A stretch of 56,124 nucleotides of DNA from Lingula anatina (taxonomy: Eukaryota; Brachiopoda; Lingulata; Lingulida; Lingulidae), in the NCBI RefSeq assembly GCF_001039355.2, contig NW_019776177.1, forward strand, positions 40,926 through 97,049. The letters are read 5' to 3'. The translations under genes were made by a program, and so were the position numbers. Below the pieces are notes generated by a model that did no database searches, was not told the origin of the DNA, and saw nothing but the letters and a program-made list of their open reading frames with translations. Position 1 is the first letter of the stretch. Each line of letters opens with the position of its first letter. Shown one piece after another: positions 10,145-22,139 of the stretch.

Positions 10145-12178
10145 ATGTTGAGTGTGTGCACGTATGTCATTTTCGTTGCCTTTTCGGCGGTTCCATGGGA
10201 ACTTGGTTATGTGGTTGCTGTGGAAATGACCCCCACAGTTATCAAGAATAAAGTACAGGGGTTTGAATACGGTGATCCGCAGAATTGCCCTCAGCAGACT
10301 GTGGACATGCTAGAAGTCATTCCCCGTAACGGCTGGGACAATCTCCGTAACGTCGACATGGGTCCTGTCATGGCACTCAACTATTCAAAGTGTCGACTAA
10401 CATTGGACCGAAAATTCATGATTCCAGACAACATGTATGCCGTTCCACTAAAGAAAAGCAACGTCGAGATGACCTCGGAACTTTATACGCACTTTTTAAA
10501 CTACACCGATGTCACGTCGAGCTCGATAAATCTTGAAGCGCATGCATGGTGGACCTTTGGGTCTATCAGCGGCTCTTTTTCAAGGTCTTACCAAAATTCA
10601 AAGATGCACAGCACGGAAGATAAATCTGTTCTTAGCAGGGCGCAACTACGTTACGTGTTATACAAGATCCATAGTCAGCCAGACCCCCAACTCCACCCCA
10701 ACTTCAAAGATCGTCTGCTAGAAATTGCGTCCTATATACAAAAGGGGGACAAAGACAGTGTCACTTATCTATCGGAGCTTCTTGTTCGCGATTACGGTAC
10801 TCATTTTGTTACCGGCATTGACGCCGGAGGAGCAATCATCCAAGAAGACCACTTAGATTCATCGTACGTAAAAAACATGGACCATGACCGGTCTACTATC
10901 AAGGCTTCGGCTAGCGCTTCTTTATTTGGGTTAATCGGTGCCAGTGGGTCTTATACCCATACTGTAAAACACGACCAACTAGAAAAATATCTCCGGAGTC
11001 GCGTGTCCTTTCACATAAAGACATTGGGGGGACCACCGTTTCGCAGCAATTTCACGTTAGACCAGTGGGTGGATGATTTGCAAAACAACCTTGTAGCCGT
11101 GGACCGCAAAGGTGATCCACTCTACTACATCATCACGACAGGTGCGTTACCAGAGTTACCGCTGGATACAGTGCGTGATTTAGCCGACAGCGTTCAGAAA
11201 GCGGTGAAAAGTTACTATTTGTATAACGTCTATCGTGGCTGCACTAGTGTCGACTCTCCAAATTTTAGCTACATTGCTAACTTTGATGATAATACCTGTG
11301 TAAATCCTTCCACAAATTTCACGTTCGGGAGTGTTTACCAGACATGTTCTGGAGGACTGTGTTCTCCTGGGGATTCCCTGGTAAACCAGAAAACTGGAAC
11401 GTTTTCCTGCCCTCCTCAATACACCGCGGTCCTTTTAGATGAAGGCAAACTGCACCAATGTCACCAGGAATGTAACCATTTTTTGTTTATCACCTACGGC
11501 TGCCATGACGTATGTAAGGATAGAAATTACCAGATTTACTGGTGTGCTGCCACTGGAGAGGTTGAACAAGAGTCGGGCTTTTTATTTGGTGGTACTTACA
11601 CAGCCAGTGCGGACAACCCACTGACGCAGGGAAAGAGTTGTCCGGATCATTTCACAGCGATTAAACTGGGTGTGCCGCTTCCTATCTACATATGTGTGAA
11701 TGACGATTACGAACTGGGATTTCGTTATGCCATACCTTTCGCCGGTTTTTTCAGCTGTTCCTCGGGAAATCCGCTCGCTATTTCGCCACACACACCTTAC
11801 CTTCACAACCGCTCTGTCGTAGGGGCGACGTTGGGTTCAGCTGCTATCACGCCTCTTTGGCCCAAAAGATGCCCTCACGGTTACAGTCAACACCTCCTTG
11901 CAATAAACGAAGGTTGTGAGATTAACTACTGTGTGAAAGCCCACGCCCTGACGCCAAATGCTTTACCCATTATCAGACGGCCGCCGTTCCAATCGAAGCC
12001 CATGGAACCGAGCGAATCTGCCAGCCGTTCCAGTGAGACTGGGCTCACTGTTGTCGTTGCCGTACTAGGCACGGCTCTGTGTGGAGTCATTGTAGGACTG
12101 ATAGCGTTTGCGGTAGTAAGGCGTCGCCGCCTGTCCTCGGCGTCTGCAGATGAGCATGGCGCGCTAGCTAGTGAATGA
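10145..12178 (+). CDS. MPEG1: Macrophage-expressed gene 1 protein (perforin-2-like), single exon
   Basis: An uninterrupted 677-codon frame encodes a type I membrane pore-forming immune protein of the MACPF superfamily. In known members it sits in endosomal or phagosomal membranes and attacks engulfed bacteria. Visible parts are an N-terminal signal sequence (about 1-25), a MACPF domain (about 60-350) with the signature DYGTHFVTGIDAGG at 216-229, a Cys-rich P2 region (about 365-600) with the family motif GYSQHLLAINEGC (579-591), one transmembrane helix (about 634-658) and a 19-residue cytoplasmic tail starting RRRR. Length is close to vertebrate MPEG1 (about 700 aa), which also has one coding exon. 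The start has an A-rich context (GCGAAAATGT) and no better upstream ATG in frame. The tail contains no lysine, unlike mammalian tails that are ubiquitinated. It is divergent from ATXN7L3 and shows no frame damage. Confidence 0.96.
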   Translation: MLSVCTYVIFVAFSAVPWELGYVVAVEMTPTVIKNKVQGFEYGDPQNCPQQTVDMLEVIPRNGWDNLRNVDMGPVMALNYSKCRLTLDRKFMIPDNMYAVPLKKSNVEMTSELYTHFLNYTDVTSSSINLEAHAWWTFGSISGSFSRSYQNSKMHSTEDKSVLSRAQLRYVLYKIHSQPDPQLHPNFKDRLLEIASYIQKGDKDSVTYLSELLVRDYGTHFVTGIDAGGAIIQEDHLDSSYVKNMDHDRSTIKASASASLFGLIGASGSYTHTVKHDQLEKYLRSRVSFHIKTLGGPPFRSNFTLDQWVDDLQNNLVAVDRKGDPLYYIITTGALPELPLDTVRDLADSVQKAVKSYYLYNVYRGCTSVDSPNFSYIANFDDNTCVNPSTNFTFGSVYQTCSGGLCSPGDSLVNQKTGTFSCPPQYTAVLLDEGKLHQCHQECNHFLFITYGCHDVCKDRNYQIYWCAATGEVEQESGFLFGGTYTASADNPLTQGKSCPDHFTAIKLGVPLPIYICVNDDYELGFRYAIPFAGFFSCSSGNPLAISPHTPYLHNRSVVGATLGSAAITPLWPKRCPHGYSQHLLAINEGCEINYCVKAHALTPNALPIIRRPPFQSKPMEPSESASRSSETGLTVVVAVLGTALCGVIVGLIAFAVVRRRRLSSASADEHGALASE

Positions 12179-13011
12179 CGGTGACTTGGGAGAACACATG
12201 AATACATCTGGAGTGTGTTTCCATATTTCCGTTTTCAATTTTTTTTTCAGAGACCAATGCTTTTGAGCGTCTTTTTGAAAAAAAAATAAAAAATAACGTT
12301 AAATCAATTAGTATAGACTAAATAAGTTACGCGAAGGTGTACCTTTCATCTCATCAGAATACGTGAGGACTAAATTTGCCATTTCTGAAACGGATTGTGT
12401 TCTTAATAGTGCTCTATATAGTATTCATTTATATATGTTGTTATAACGTTATGATTTAAAAGACCTGGTGGTTAGCTCTAAAGCAAGGTCCGAGTGCATT
12501 CCTTGTTGATAGGATACAGAGTTACGTTGGTGAATATAAGTATTTGTAAATTTAATTATTTTATACTGTCTGGTTCAACTCTAAACCACTTTTGTATAAT
12601 AGCTAAGAAATCAGCTAAGTGTGTAGTTTAGTGATAAATTTGCCTTTTTTGACTTTTCAATATATAATTTCCGAAAAGTATTAACTTTTGTTGAAATGTC
12701 TAGGTAATACATTGATTTTTGGTTTTGGAAATAAAGCTGCGGTGTTGCGTAACTTTTTTCTTTATTCTTTTTTCTCCGAGTCGATAACAAATAGTTGAAA
12801 CGTTCAAATTCGCAGACGGTCCCCCCCCCTCCCTCGCCCCGGTAAATCACATTTTTATAATAACATATGCCTATCATATACAGATTATAGAATTGACCCT
12901 AAGGGAAGATACCAGTACTTATTTAGATCTCATCTAACAGAATGGAGTATGTACTTCAGTAATCTATCTTCTAATGCATTCCAGTGTATATTGATTAAAT
13001 GATAATTGCCA
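12179..13011 (+). other. MPEG1 3' UTR and downstream intergenic DNA
   Basis: AATAAA hexamers at 12285-12290 and 12730-12735 are candidate polyadenylation signals for MPEG1. The rest shows only AT-rich sequence and a C run near 12819. No other gene is seen. Confidence 0.45.
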
Positions 13012-13184
13012 CACGGGGCGGACTGGTGCCGTCTTCTGGGTGTTCCGAAAGACGGTCGGAATTTTTACAGTTTACATTGACGGGCATCTATTTTTTTTTC
13101 TGTCGGAAGACAGTCAAAAAAGGAGGATGGTTCAACAAAGATAATTTAGAAGACTGCTGGAAAATATCTCTGTATCCGCCCCTG
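13012..13184. mobile_element. hAT-like MITE, copy 1
   Basis: Begins CACGGGGCGGACTGG and ends ATCCGCCCCTG, so the ends are inverted repeats (GGGGCGGA / TCCGCCCC). The interior shares the TTTACATTGACGGG and GGAGGATGG blocks with copies at 36958-37127 (same strand) and about 42347-42512 (opposite strand). CAGGGGCGGA-type ends occur in hAT-superfamily elements. No coding capacity and no clean 8-bp target duplication. Confidence 0.7.
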
Positions 13185-14152
13185 CGGTTTGCGTGGGCAT
13201 TTCATTGGTCCTGTTCATGCTGGATGCAAAAAATACGTTTTGGTACTCTAAAGCATGTGCCCTGCCCGTCTGCCCTTGCATTTCTACTTTTACCATGGAT
13301 AAATCTTGTAGTCGCCATGCACATCCTAAGGATTTTCACTCACAAACGCAATAAAAGGAAAACAATGTTTCTAATTATTCTCAAACGTGTACAAATGATT
13401 CATAGAACTTAAGTATTTTTCGATTTTGAAAACCAGCTTGATTGGGTTTTCATCATGAAGTAATTATTTTTTTCACAAAGTCCAAGTGAAGTAATATTTG
13501 ATTGTCTCTGTTACTATCAGTTTTGACATTTACCGGTATACTAATATTTCCGTCCTTTGGGAACCTTTGCTGCCTAGTTTGTAAATATTGCCGAAATGTT
13601 ATTTACTATTTTGTATTTAGTGACTGGATTTATGCTTTTGCCCTCAAGTTTAAAAAAAGGCCTGTCTGAAATAAAACATTTAAAACAAATCAAAGGTTTT
13701 AATATCTTTATTACTAACAGTTCTTTAAAATACACATACAAACGTATGACATAACCAAATGCCCTATATAATCTTACATCGAACGATTAGGTATAGCGGG
13801 AGTTTCCGTATGATCTGTTCATACAAGACTACTTTATACCTAACTTACGTCACTATATTACAGATATTACAGCCAAACCCAATTTTTATATAATCTGTGA
13901 GATTCTCATTAAGTCTTCGTTGTAATCCATTCAACTTCTTAAAAAAGAATCTCCTTTTCACACTCGATTTGAAAGTTGGTTTAGTCAACAGAAACTACTT
14001 CAGTGAAAAGTCCAGTCTTTATTCTCCAAATATTTATCATCAATACACGACTTCAGTGGGAATAAAAGCCCTGTTTAACAAAAATTAAGAAATGGGGTGA
14101 TGTTTTTCGGACAAATATTTCAGTGAGCCCGAGCAAACAAATACTGCCCCTT

Positions 14153-14353
14153 AGCAAAATGAAAAGTTTGCAGCAAACTTGCAAAAAATTTGCAGCAAAT
14201 TTGCTGCAAACCAAATAGTTTGCAAGAAACTGTTTGCAGGTTGTTGCAAGAAAAATCACAGTTGTTGCAAATTTGCTGCAAATTTGTAGAAAGATTAAAA
14301 GTTTGCAGGTAGTTCGCAAGAAAACTATCATTTTCTAGCGAATTCGCAGCAAA
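14153..14353. repeat. TTGCAGCAAA-rich insertion specific to block 1
   Basis: About 200 bases made of imperfect repeats of TTTGCAGCAAA / TTTGCTGCAAA / GTTTGCAAGAAA, partly self-complementary. The matching place in block 2 (about 24990-25055) lacks it. It ends at an N (14354), so its exact length is uncertain. Confidence 0.65.
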
Positions 14354-15177
14354 NCACAAAGCTGGCCCCAGGTAAATTGAGTAAATCGATATTGTAAATA
14401 TGAATTATTTAACTTAAAGTGGCTGCGTGAAACCAGTTTTCGTTCGTCTAATGACGCATGTATCACCATTTCGGTCTAAAGCAATCCTCGTCTGAACGCA
14501 GTTTTATGGTGCTGTAACATGGGCGTACTTTCAGATGCATTGGTATCTCTAATATAAAACATTCAAACTAAAAATATATATTAAATAATAGATAAAAACA
14601 TCGACAAAAGAGGGCAAAAAAACATTTATAGGATTCGAAGAATGAAATGACGAGGGTTCTTCCGGCATCGGCGCTAATAAGAAAATAAACAAAATCATTG
14701 TGTCATACATATATAAGATCTCCCTTCTATATAATTCATTGTGAAACCCTGCATTTCTTAAACAGGGTGAATGTAACACACTTAAAATGCTTTTAATAAG
14801 TACAGTGCTGAAGGCCATATTATAATATATATTACTCAATTTTACTTCAGATCACATTCGACTGATATGTCTTTGCGTAGACTGACATTAGAGAATGATC
14901 TTTCAAATAAATAGATGCAACATGAAGGGCAATATAAAGAGGGAAAATCATTTTAAAAGTGTTTATCAGTGTAAGCAATATCTTTTCACAGTAACTACTA
15001 AACAAATTCGAATATATTATTTCACATGCCACTTATACGATAGCCGTAGCCTGTAACTTTCCTAACGTGTACAACAATATATCAATTAATCAACAGATTA
15101 AGAAGTGCCTAGAGATATTATACGTCTGTCATCGTGTCAGTATACGTCTATGTCGGTTTTAGGGTTGTAAACTATAT

Positions 15178-15395
15178 AGGACATGCATTACTAAAATGTT
15201 AGAAACGCACGTCCCATTAGGACGTGCATTACTACACGTAGGACTTGCATTACTTGGGAGCCTTGGTCTTACAGACATTGAATCCTATAATGTATGTCCT
15301 AGGTCTTCCATTCCTAGCAATACATGCCCTAGGGCTTGCATTCCCAGGACTTAGTGTCCGGGCGGACTTGCGTTACTAGGACGTGCACCCCTTCC
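15178..15395. repeat. Degenerate tandem repeat, unit like AGGACGTGCATTACT
   Basis: Seven or more degenerate units (GGACATGCATTACTA, AGGACGTGCATTACTAC, AGGACTTGCATTACTTGG, AGGGCTTGCATTCCCAGG and others). They replace the block-2 sequence at 25843-26278. The right end of the array is read as the C-terminal codons of GPCR copy 1. A related unit, ATTCCTAGGACT, lies near 20713 in the same block. Confidence 0.7.
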
Positions 15396-18300
15396 ACACC
15401 AGCGTCCCCATTCACAGAATTTTGCGTCTTGGGGGCATCTTCCTTGCTGTCAGCATGATCCCGTTTATCACCCTCACTGGTGGCCGTGCCCTTGCTGAGA
15501 CCGGTCTGAAGCGTTCTGCTGGCGCTGTTCTCCCTTTCGAACTTCTTCCCTGTACACTTGCAGACAAGACAGGACACCATGGAGAGAAAGCGTTGTCGGT
15601 ACTGCTGATTCCAGATGACGTAGATGAAGAAGTTGATGGAGTAATTCGCTGACTCCAGTAACGAAGCGATCTCGCGATACACCTGGAATCCTGGTTCATC
15701 GGTCTCGAAAATTTTCCTGTCTAGAGAAGAAATATTAGTTACGTGTAGGTTGTTGGATTTTAAAGCAGGAAATTGACTGTTAGTACTTGCATAAAAAAGA
15801 ACCATTATCTTAGCCAATTATGACACGATGGCAAATCTTGGAAATACATATGAGGAATGCCATCATGTAATTTGACTGCCATCAGGGATGCTTGCTAAGG
15901 TACCTGTTATTTAGACGTTTGGAGACGTCAAACATCCTTTTACTGGTTACAATTATTCATTCGTTAACATTTATTGAAATTGCTCAGATGATCTGTACTG
16001 CGAGCAGGCTATACGTATGACGTCTTCATTCTTTCTTTCACAAATAAAGCACAAACATGAAAAAAAATCGCCATATTTAAAATATAGGCACTAGCATTAT
16101 ATGTACGTCTGACATGGCACAACTGCGTTTGTCGAACTTGTCTTATACTCAGCGCCATAAAAGTTGCGTTTGACAAAGGTTATATGAAAGAGGGCAAATG
16201 TCGCTGACTTGGCAGCCATCTTGGAACTGCATAATTTTGGGCACACAGCACACAAGGAATAAAAGGGCACGTGGTGACTTAAATTTTTTATGTCAATTTC
16301 ATGCCAATTTTAACCACTTCCTATTCACTTACCCGTTATTACTGTCACAATGTGGGCGGTAGCTATAGGGTTAACAAGCACCAAGAACGCTATGGCGACA
16401 CCCAGGAGCAGGGCCGTGCTCTTGTTGGTGTTGTCCTTGTTCTTTAAGGAGCTCTGAGACTTGTCGCTGGTAATGGAAAGAGCGCGACGCACTCGGCGCT
16501 GGCTGTATAACCGTCCGATGATGAGTGAGGTCAAGACCAGGAGAATAGCTGGGGGGATATGAAATAAATGAAATAGTAGGAATGACTTGATGGAATAAAA
16601 ATGCTGTCTTATTTGTACATCATATAATAGACCCGTCAACATTTTCTGACATGATGTTGACAAGCGGCACTTGCATTAATATGAGAAACGCAAAACATCA
16701 CTCTAATATTTTAAGGTATTGTTATCCGGATATCCACGGCGATATTATACAAAACAGGAAATCTAATATTCAAGTACCCTACATTTATGGGTGTAAGAAC
16801 TAAGTCAGTTGTCCTAAAGGAACACAGAAAAACAAGTTTTTCATCTTTCCATCAAACTGTCAGTGAACGAGCAAACGCTAAACCGTTTACCCACTTCATA
16901 ATTTTAATTAAAATATATTTGCCATTGCTCTCCGAATTAATAACACTCAAGCAAACACCACTTGGATAGGTGAGAACAAATATGATAAACAATAAGCGTT
17001 GATATTTTACTTTCGTCATTAGAGCCCCTGGAGATGAGTTACTTCCATGTGTAAGTATGACCGAAAAGTGTCATCTTAAATGAAACAATTAGAATTATTG
17101 ATATCATAAGGAGAGATTAATATACACGTTCTCATCTTTCTTAATAAAGGCAAGTGGTGTTAACTAGCCGAAACCACAGTACAATGTTTTTAGACGTAAT
17201 AACCACGTTAAAACAAAAGTGATAAGAATAAGGCAATTTAAACCAATCTCTAGCAGTTATAGATTCATTGACAGAATGACGTTCGAACCCTTCAAACTGT
17301 ATCTTAGATAAGCCGTGTGTCCACCTTTCTACTTTTAAAAAATAATTTAAAAAAATGTTGTCTTAAACTTCGTGCTCAGTAGAAGGTGTTTATCCAATGA
17401 TGTTTTTGCGCATGTAAACTGTATGCATCAGAAGAGAAAAACACCAAGTAAAATTTCTTAAAATTTGTAAAAAAATATTATACTCTCGCGTGAGCGATGA
17501 GATCGAAGAGAGAGAGAGGGCAAGACAGAAAGAGGGAGAGGGAGAGACAGAGAACGGGAGAGAGAGAAAGATAGAGATACAAATAACAAGTTAACTATAA
17601 GCCTTCCCACTAAAACTTACCTGTAGGAATAACGGAGTAGACGAAGCTGCCCACCCAAATGAACCCCACAGTCACAGTCTTGAATTCCGGGCTGGGGGCG
17701 TAATTTGGACTGCACGTACCCGAGGGGGTGAGATTATCGGCAACCCAAACTGAAATATAAGATGCACTGCAAAAATAGGTGAAATCAACACTTTGTTTTG
17801 TTTTCACTAACTGATATTTCAAAATCCCCAACTAATTTTCTCTTCATTTAAAAAAGGTCATTTAAAAGAAGGGCTTAAAGTAAAACTGTTTTACGCTGTT
17901 GTTGGTTTATAAGAATACAGAATATGAAGGTCTGGTGACTTTTCTCTAAAGAACATCCAAAATACAACGACAGAAGAGACAAGTTTCAGTTTATTGATTT
18001 TCGCTTTGAACGCTGCTCGACAGGATTTCAATTTTACACAAAAATGTAAACTTTTGAGATGAATCCAAAATGATTTATTCAATTTTTCAGCTAAATGTAT
18101 GACTTTTGCTCGGTTTGGAGTAATTCACGATGAAAAACTCAGGAGGCGTAAAATCCCAAAATATAATAACAACACAAAATATTAATCACCAAACCAATCA
18201 ATAAGAATAAATGTCGCAAGAGCTGTTTGGTGTTAATGTAAAAGCTGCCAAAGTCTTTAATAACAATTCACACAATGGGGCAAAAGTGTTAATGAGGTTA

Positions 18301-19926
18301 GATATCATTCATGTTGTGTAAATGTTGTGTAAATGTATGTTTGTGGGCTGGTTTGTGTATGTATGTACGTGGGCGAAGAGAGAAATCGACAAAAGCGCCC
18401 CCTTGCGACTCACTTAAGCCGCAACTTCAATATTTTATTAGCAAAACGGTAAAAGTTTACTGGTAAATTGGGGTTAATTTTGGAATTGAATAGCATTTTT
18501 GATATTCGCTAATCAAAAAATAAATAAATAAAAGGGGGGGGGGGGGGGAAANTTATTATTATTATTATTATTATTATTAGAATTAAGAGAGAGGATAGCT
18601 AACACCCAAACCATTGCTTTAAAGAGTAATTTACAGTCCTGTCCAACCTTTCTGTCTAAATTTACGGATTTTACTTATTAAAAATGAATGAAAATTTTGC
18701 CACGCGGAATGGGAGCGGTGATAAAAGAACCCCCTCTTTTCTTAAATCGTGAATTCTAGTATATCAAATTGTTTAATTTATTTTAGCTTCAATGCGTATA
18801 AAGCATTTGCACGGTTGGAGATGTATTCCAAAAAAATTATCTAGTTTATGAATTGAAAATGCTGGAGCACAAATTCCTCTGAAAGTTGTAAAAGATTAAA
18901 AGAAATATCAAAACGTACCCCAAGCAAAGTTGAATGCTCCAATACAAATGTAGTCTAGAGCAAGAGCAATCCTAGCGTTCCTTTTGGTACACAAGGTCCT
19001 CACTTTAAGAGGAAACCATACTGCAATAAATCTGAAAATAGAACACACTAGAATGGATGCAGATAATCATGCGTTATCTCAAATTTTTAAAACTCTCGAG
19101 ATTTAAAAAAGGGGACGGGGTATTTTAACATTATCTTTCTAAAGAAAATCTGTTTTATTATCATGGCATCATTACCATTCACGTAACAATTGTAAGCTAT
19201 TTTAAATGCCTCTCTTAAAACAACCTTCAAAAATCACCTTTCAATGGCAACAATGACCACAAACCAAGATGACGTCATCTTTGCCATTCGCCAGAACCAA
19301 AAGAACACTTTACAGCTGAAGAGGGAGAAGGAGCGCACGTCTACACCTATCATCTGTTGGAACCACTTCTTGTTGAACGGCGCCATGACCACCAACAGCG
19401 AGTCGGAAACAGACAGGGCAATGAGAAGCGTGCTGATGGTCATTTTCTGGAACTGCTTGCCGCTCATGATCAGAATGGTGAAGGTGTTCCCGGTGAGGCC
19501 CGTTATCAGAAAAAAGGGAATGGCAACGTAGCCGACATAATCAATCTTGCCAAGGGATGGCGATGGAGAGGACGAGTTGGTGGCGCCCGTCGAGGCGTTT
19601 AGAGCGTTAATATGGACAATGGTGTCATCATCATCATCACCATCAGCATCAAAATCGTTCTTTGGCACAGTGGAATTTTGTAAGTCGTCAGAGGTGCCCG
19701 TGTCGGCGGTAGGGACAAGTGTAGGAATGGTCGAGGTAGACTCCAATGACCCTCCCGTGGTGATTGCCCGAAGCAGAGTGGAGTTCCCATAGCCGCTTAG
19801 AAAATCGCCAAGTCTGTCATCTGGCACTGTTGAATCTGGATGGGAATCCCCATTTACATAAGGCAGTAAGACCACGAGTATCTGGCACAGCGAGACGACC
19901 AAGGAACAGCGAAGTGATAATGGCAT
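15329..19926 (-). CDS. Rhodopsin-family peptide-type GPCR, tandem copy 1
   Basis: Coding exons on the minus strand: 19926-19238, 19031-18919, 17749-17621, 16548-16333 and 15720-15329, with consistent phases and 512 codons plus TAG. The first coding exon begins at an acceptor at 19939. Features are a signal peptide (1-26), a long Ser/Thr/Asn-rich acidic N-terminus with an Asp run (97-101), TM1 with GN (146-147), TM2 with SVSD (172-175), Cys205 before TM3, an ERF triad (229-231) instead of DRY, an ECL2 cysteine (SGTCSPN), a TM5 proline, TM6 with NP but no CWxP, TM7 NYSINFFIY in place of NPxxY, and a CLVCKC palmitoylation-type site. The NFxIY form of TM7 resembles invertebrate FMRFamide/sex-peptide-type receptors; the ligand is unknown. 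The last ~25 residues derive from a local tandem repeat and differ wholly from copy 2. Confidence 0.88.
17505..17576. repeat. (GA)n-rich tract
   Basis: Purine-rich GAGA sequence in the intron after the 17621-17749 exon. A shorter counterpart occurs in block 2 at about 28374-28420. Confidence 0.75.
18533..18580. repeat. G run and (TTA)n microsatellite around an N
   Basis: A G homopolymer, then AAAN, then about nine ATT triplets. The block-2 counterpart lacks both, so this is a recent expansion or an assembly weak point. Confidence 0.75.
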
Positions 19927-20872
19927 GCCTGTGTTTGATCTGTAACGAAATGTCGGACCAAAGAATATGATTCTCATAACTCAAAAAAAATCTGAACCCC
20001 CATTGTGGGTCCATGATCGTGCCACAGGGATGATCACGCGAGATAAACATTCCTTATGCCAAAAAATTGTTGCCATATAAAATATACTGAGCACAATATT
20101 GGGAAACCACTATTCTGTCTTTAAAAAAAAGCATTAAATAGCAATGCGAGTTAAATAGGTTTTGGACTGTTTTAGGAAGGGATGCTGCTGATATATAAAA
20201 GCTACAAAAATTTAACGATATGTAACAAATGGGTATACAGTGTATATCAGTGAAGGATTCGGGGTCTGGCTAAGAATTAAACAAAATTTATCAGCCTCGC
20301 TTAGCCTATACACTAATACAGCAAAAAAAAGACAATTTCATCATAATATGTACAGTACAAAAGGGCGAATTGTTTGGCTTTTTTGTCAAAATAAAGCAAG
20401 TTTATAAAAAAATTATAACGAAATGAAAGTTGACGAATTAAAAAGGGGGTTGTCGATACAACCAAATCTTTCAATGACGTCCTTTTTAATGCTCGAGAAG
20501 ATAACAGATAACGTTGCCGTTTCAGAGAAAAAAAAGGAAAAATTGTCCTCATGGTCGTTTTAAGCGTATTTACCGGTGTTGTAGAAATAGTAGTCTTTGA
20601 AGAACCGCAGACCGTTCCAATTACTTTGTACAGGTGTCATTCGTTTCATATACTAACTTCAATACTCCAACTTACCCTAGCCTGTATTATTCATACATGT
20701 ATTATGGATTTCCATTCCTAGGACTACCACTCCAGTCACAACGGAACCAGTTCATCTACTTTGGTTTTATGATTATCATTACATGCACACAGACCAAATC
20801 GAGACGATAAAACATAAGTTACATAACATACAGACTTTCCAATGAGAAAACGAAATAAAAAGGCGCTCTTAC

Positions 20873-21024
20873 CTGAAAAAAATTTCGCCAATTTCCAAGC
20901 CAGTCGTTAAAGGTTTCTTTGAAAACTGTCTGTCTACAGACACTTCGTCAATCTCTACATCAATTGCAAGCGCTTTGTCCGATTAAAGTCTGGACAAAGT
21001 GGACCCCTCCCTTTGTATTTATAA
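20873..21024 (-). promoter_or_regulatory. TATA promoter and noncoding first exon of GPCR copy 1
   Basis: Minus-strand TTATAAATA at 21024-21016 is followed about 30 bases later by a region that ends in a strong donor (TTTCAG then GTAAGAGC) at 20873. The noncoding exon would run from about 20990 to 20873 and splice to the acceptor before 19939. The same arrangement is kept in copy 2. Confidence 0.62.
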
Positions 21025-22139
21025 TGTACGGTGAAAGGTGAGCGCGATCCGATTGGGCAAATATTGTGAAGCTTGTCTGTGTAATAATCCGTACCAGAGG
21101 TAGTTTCTATCTGTCTCTTCGCAATTTATTTCTTCACGAAATAAATCAACAATCACACGTATGGTATATAATTACGCTCTTATTATTCTTGAACACCTTG
21201 GGAAATTAATAAGTCGGTTAAGTAACAATTTTCTGCAATTTGCAGTTTTCTGGTCAATTATCAGCAGTTTGACAATAAGGTATCAGAGGGTCTTCCTCAA
21301 AGCCGTTTCATAATCTGTAAAACAATTGAGCTAGTAAACAAATATTTTTGACCTGAATTCTTCCAGAAATGGAAGTTCATGAACCCGTTTCATTTGCCAG
21401 AAGAATGAAAATCGACGTTATGTAGAGTGCAAGGCCGTTTCAACTGTAGAAAAACAAAGAGTAGAAAATAATAACCCCTTATCAAATTCGTTTTGGCTGT
21501 GTGGTCTATGGTGTTGTTTGTTTCTACCCTCGAGCACGTCGATTATCCTTGTATTAAATCATCAAGTGTGAAGAGGCTTAAATGGCGGTAGCTAGCAAAC
21601 ACATGTACCTGTAATTTCAGTCAATTCTGATGCATAAGAAAATGTGCAACATATAAGGTTGATATATGGAACTGTTTTAAAATGTTTTAATTTTACCTCC
21701 GCGTTCATGAATTAAAGTTGATATCAAAATGGGTACGGAGACCATGAGCTTCAAAGCATTGACAATTGCTCTCTTTGACTCAGCGTCCCCTCTCAGTGCC
21801 TGTGTAACAAAACTAAGGGCCCGTGTAACAGAAAATCAGCCCCCCATTTACTTATAATGGTTAGGCTTAGCCTAACCTAAAGTGGGTCAAAATCTACGGC
21901 GAGGCTTACCTGTACAAATGAATGGGAAGCGGGCTCTTTGTCATGGGGGACTCTCTGCCACGTTACACCGGCGATCGCTCTTTACGGTTCTGCCAATGCT
22001 TTTATCAGCGTTTTAGCAACGAAGCATTGTGGCAGAAAAAAACAGATTTCATGAGGAGGCCGTGAAGGTTTGGTGCGCATATAGCTACGTATAGAATGCT
22101 TGTTTTTTTAACACAACCCCTCCAACTTGTTACCAGTAT

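Larger units (their letters stand above)
13353..22139. repeat. Segmental duplication block 1 (GPCR copy 1)
   Basis: From 13353 (AAAAGGAAAACAATG) to 22139 (CTTGTTACCAGTATT) the sequence aligns collinearly with 24178-33969, including introns, 5' flank, 3' flank and promoter. Copy-specific insertions and deletions interrupt the match. Exons are close to identical and introns diverge moderately. Both outer borders are abrupt. Confidence 0.9.

Noticed and set aside
10145-12178. Intronless MPEG1 as a retrocopy
   Set aside because: The MPEG1 family normally has a single coding exon; there is no poly-A tract or target duplication at its ends and the frame is intact.
15178-15395. Repeats with spacers resembling a CRISPR array
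   Set aside because: Eukaryotic context, units degenerate and nearly contiguous, no constant spacer length.
19244-19792. Open plus-strand frames opposite GPCR exon 1 (also 30995-31433)
   Set aside because: Shadows of a codon-biased minus-strand exon; no splice signals or domain on the plus strand.
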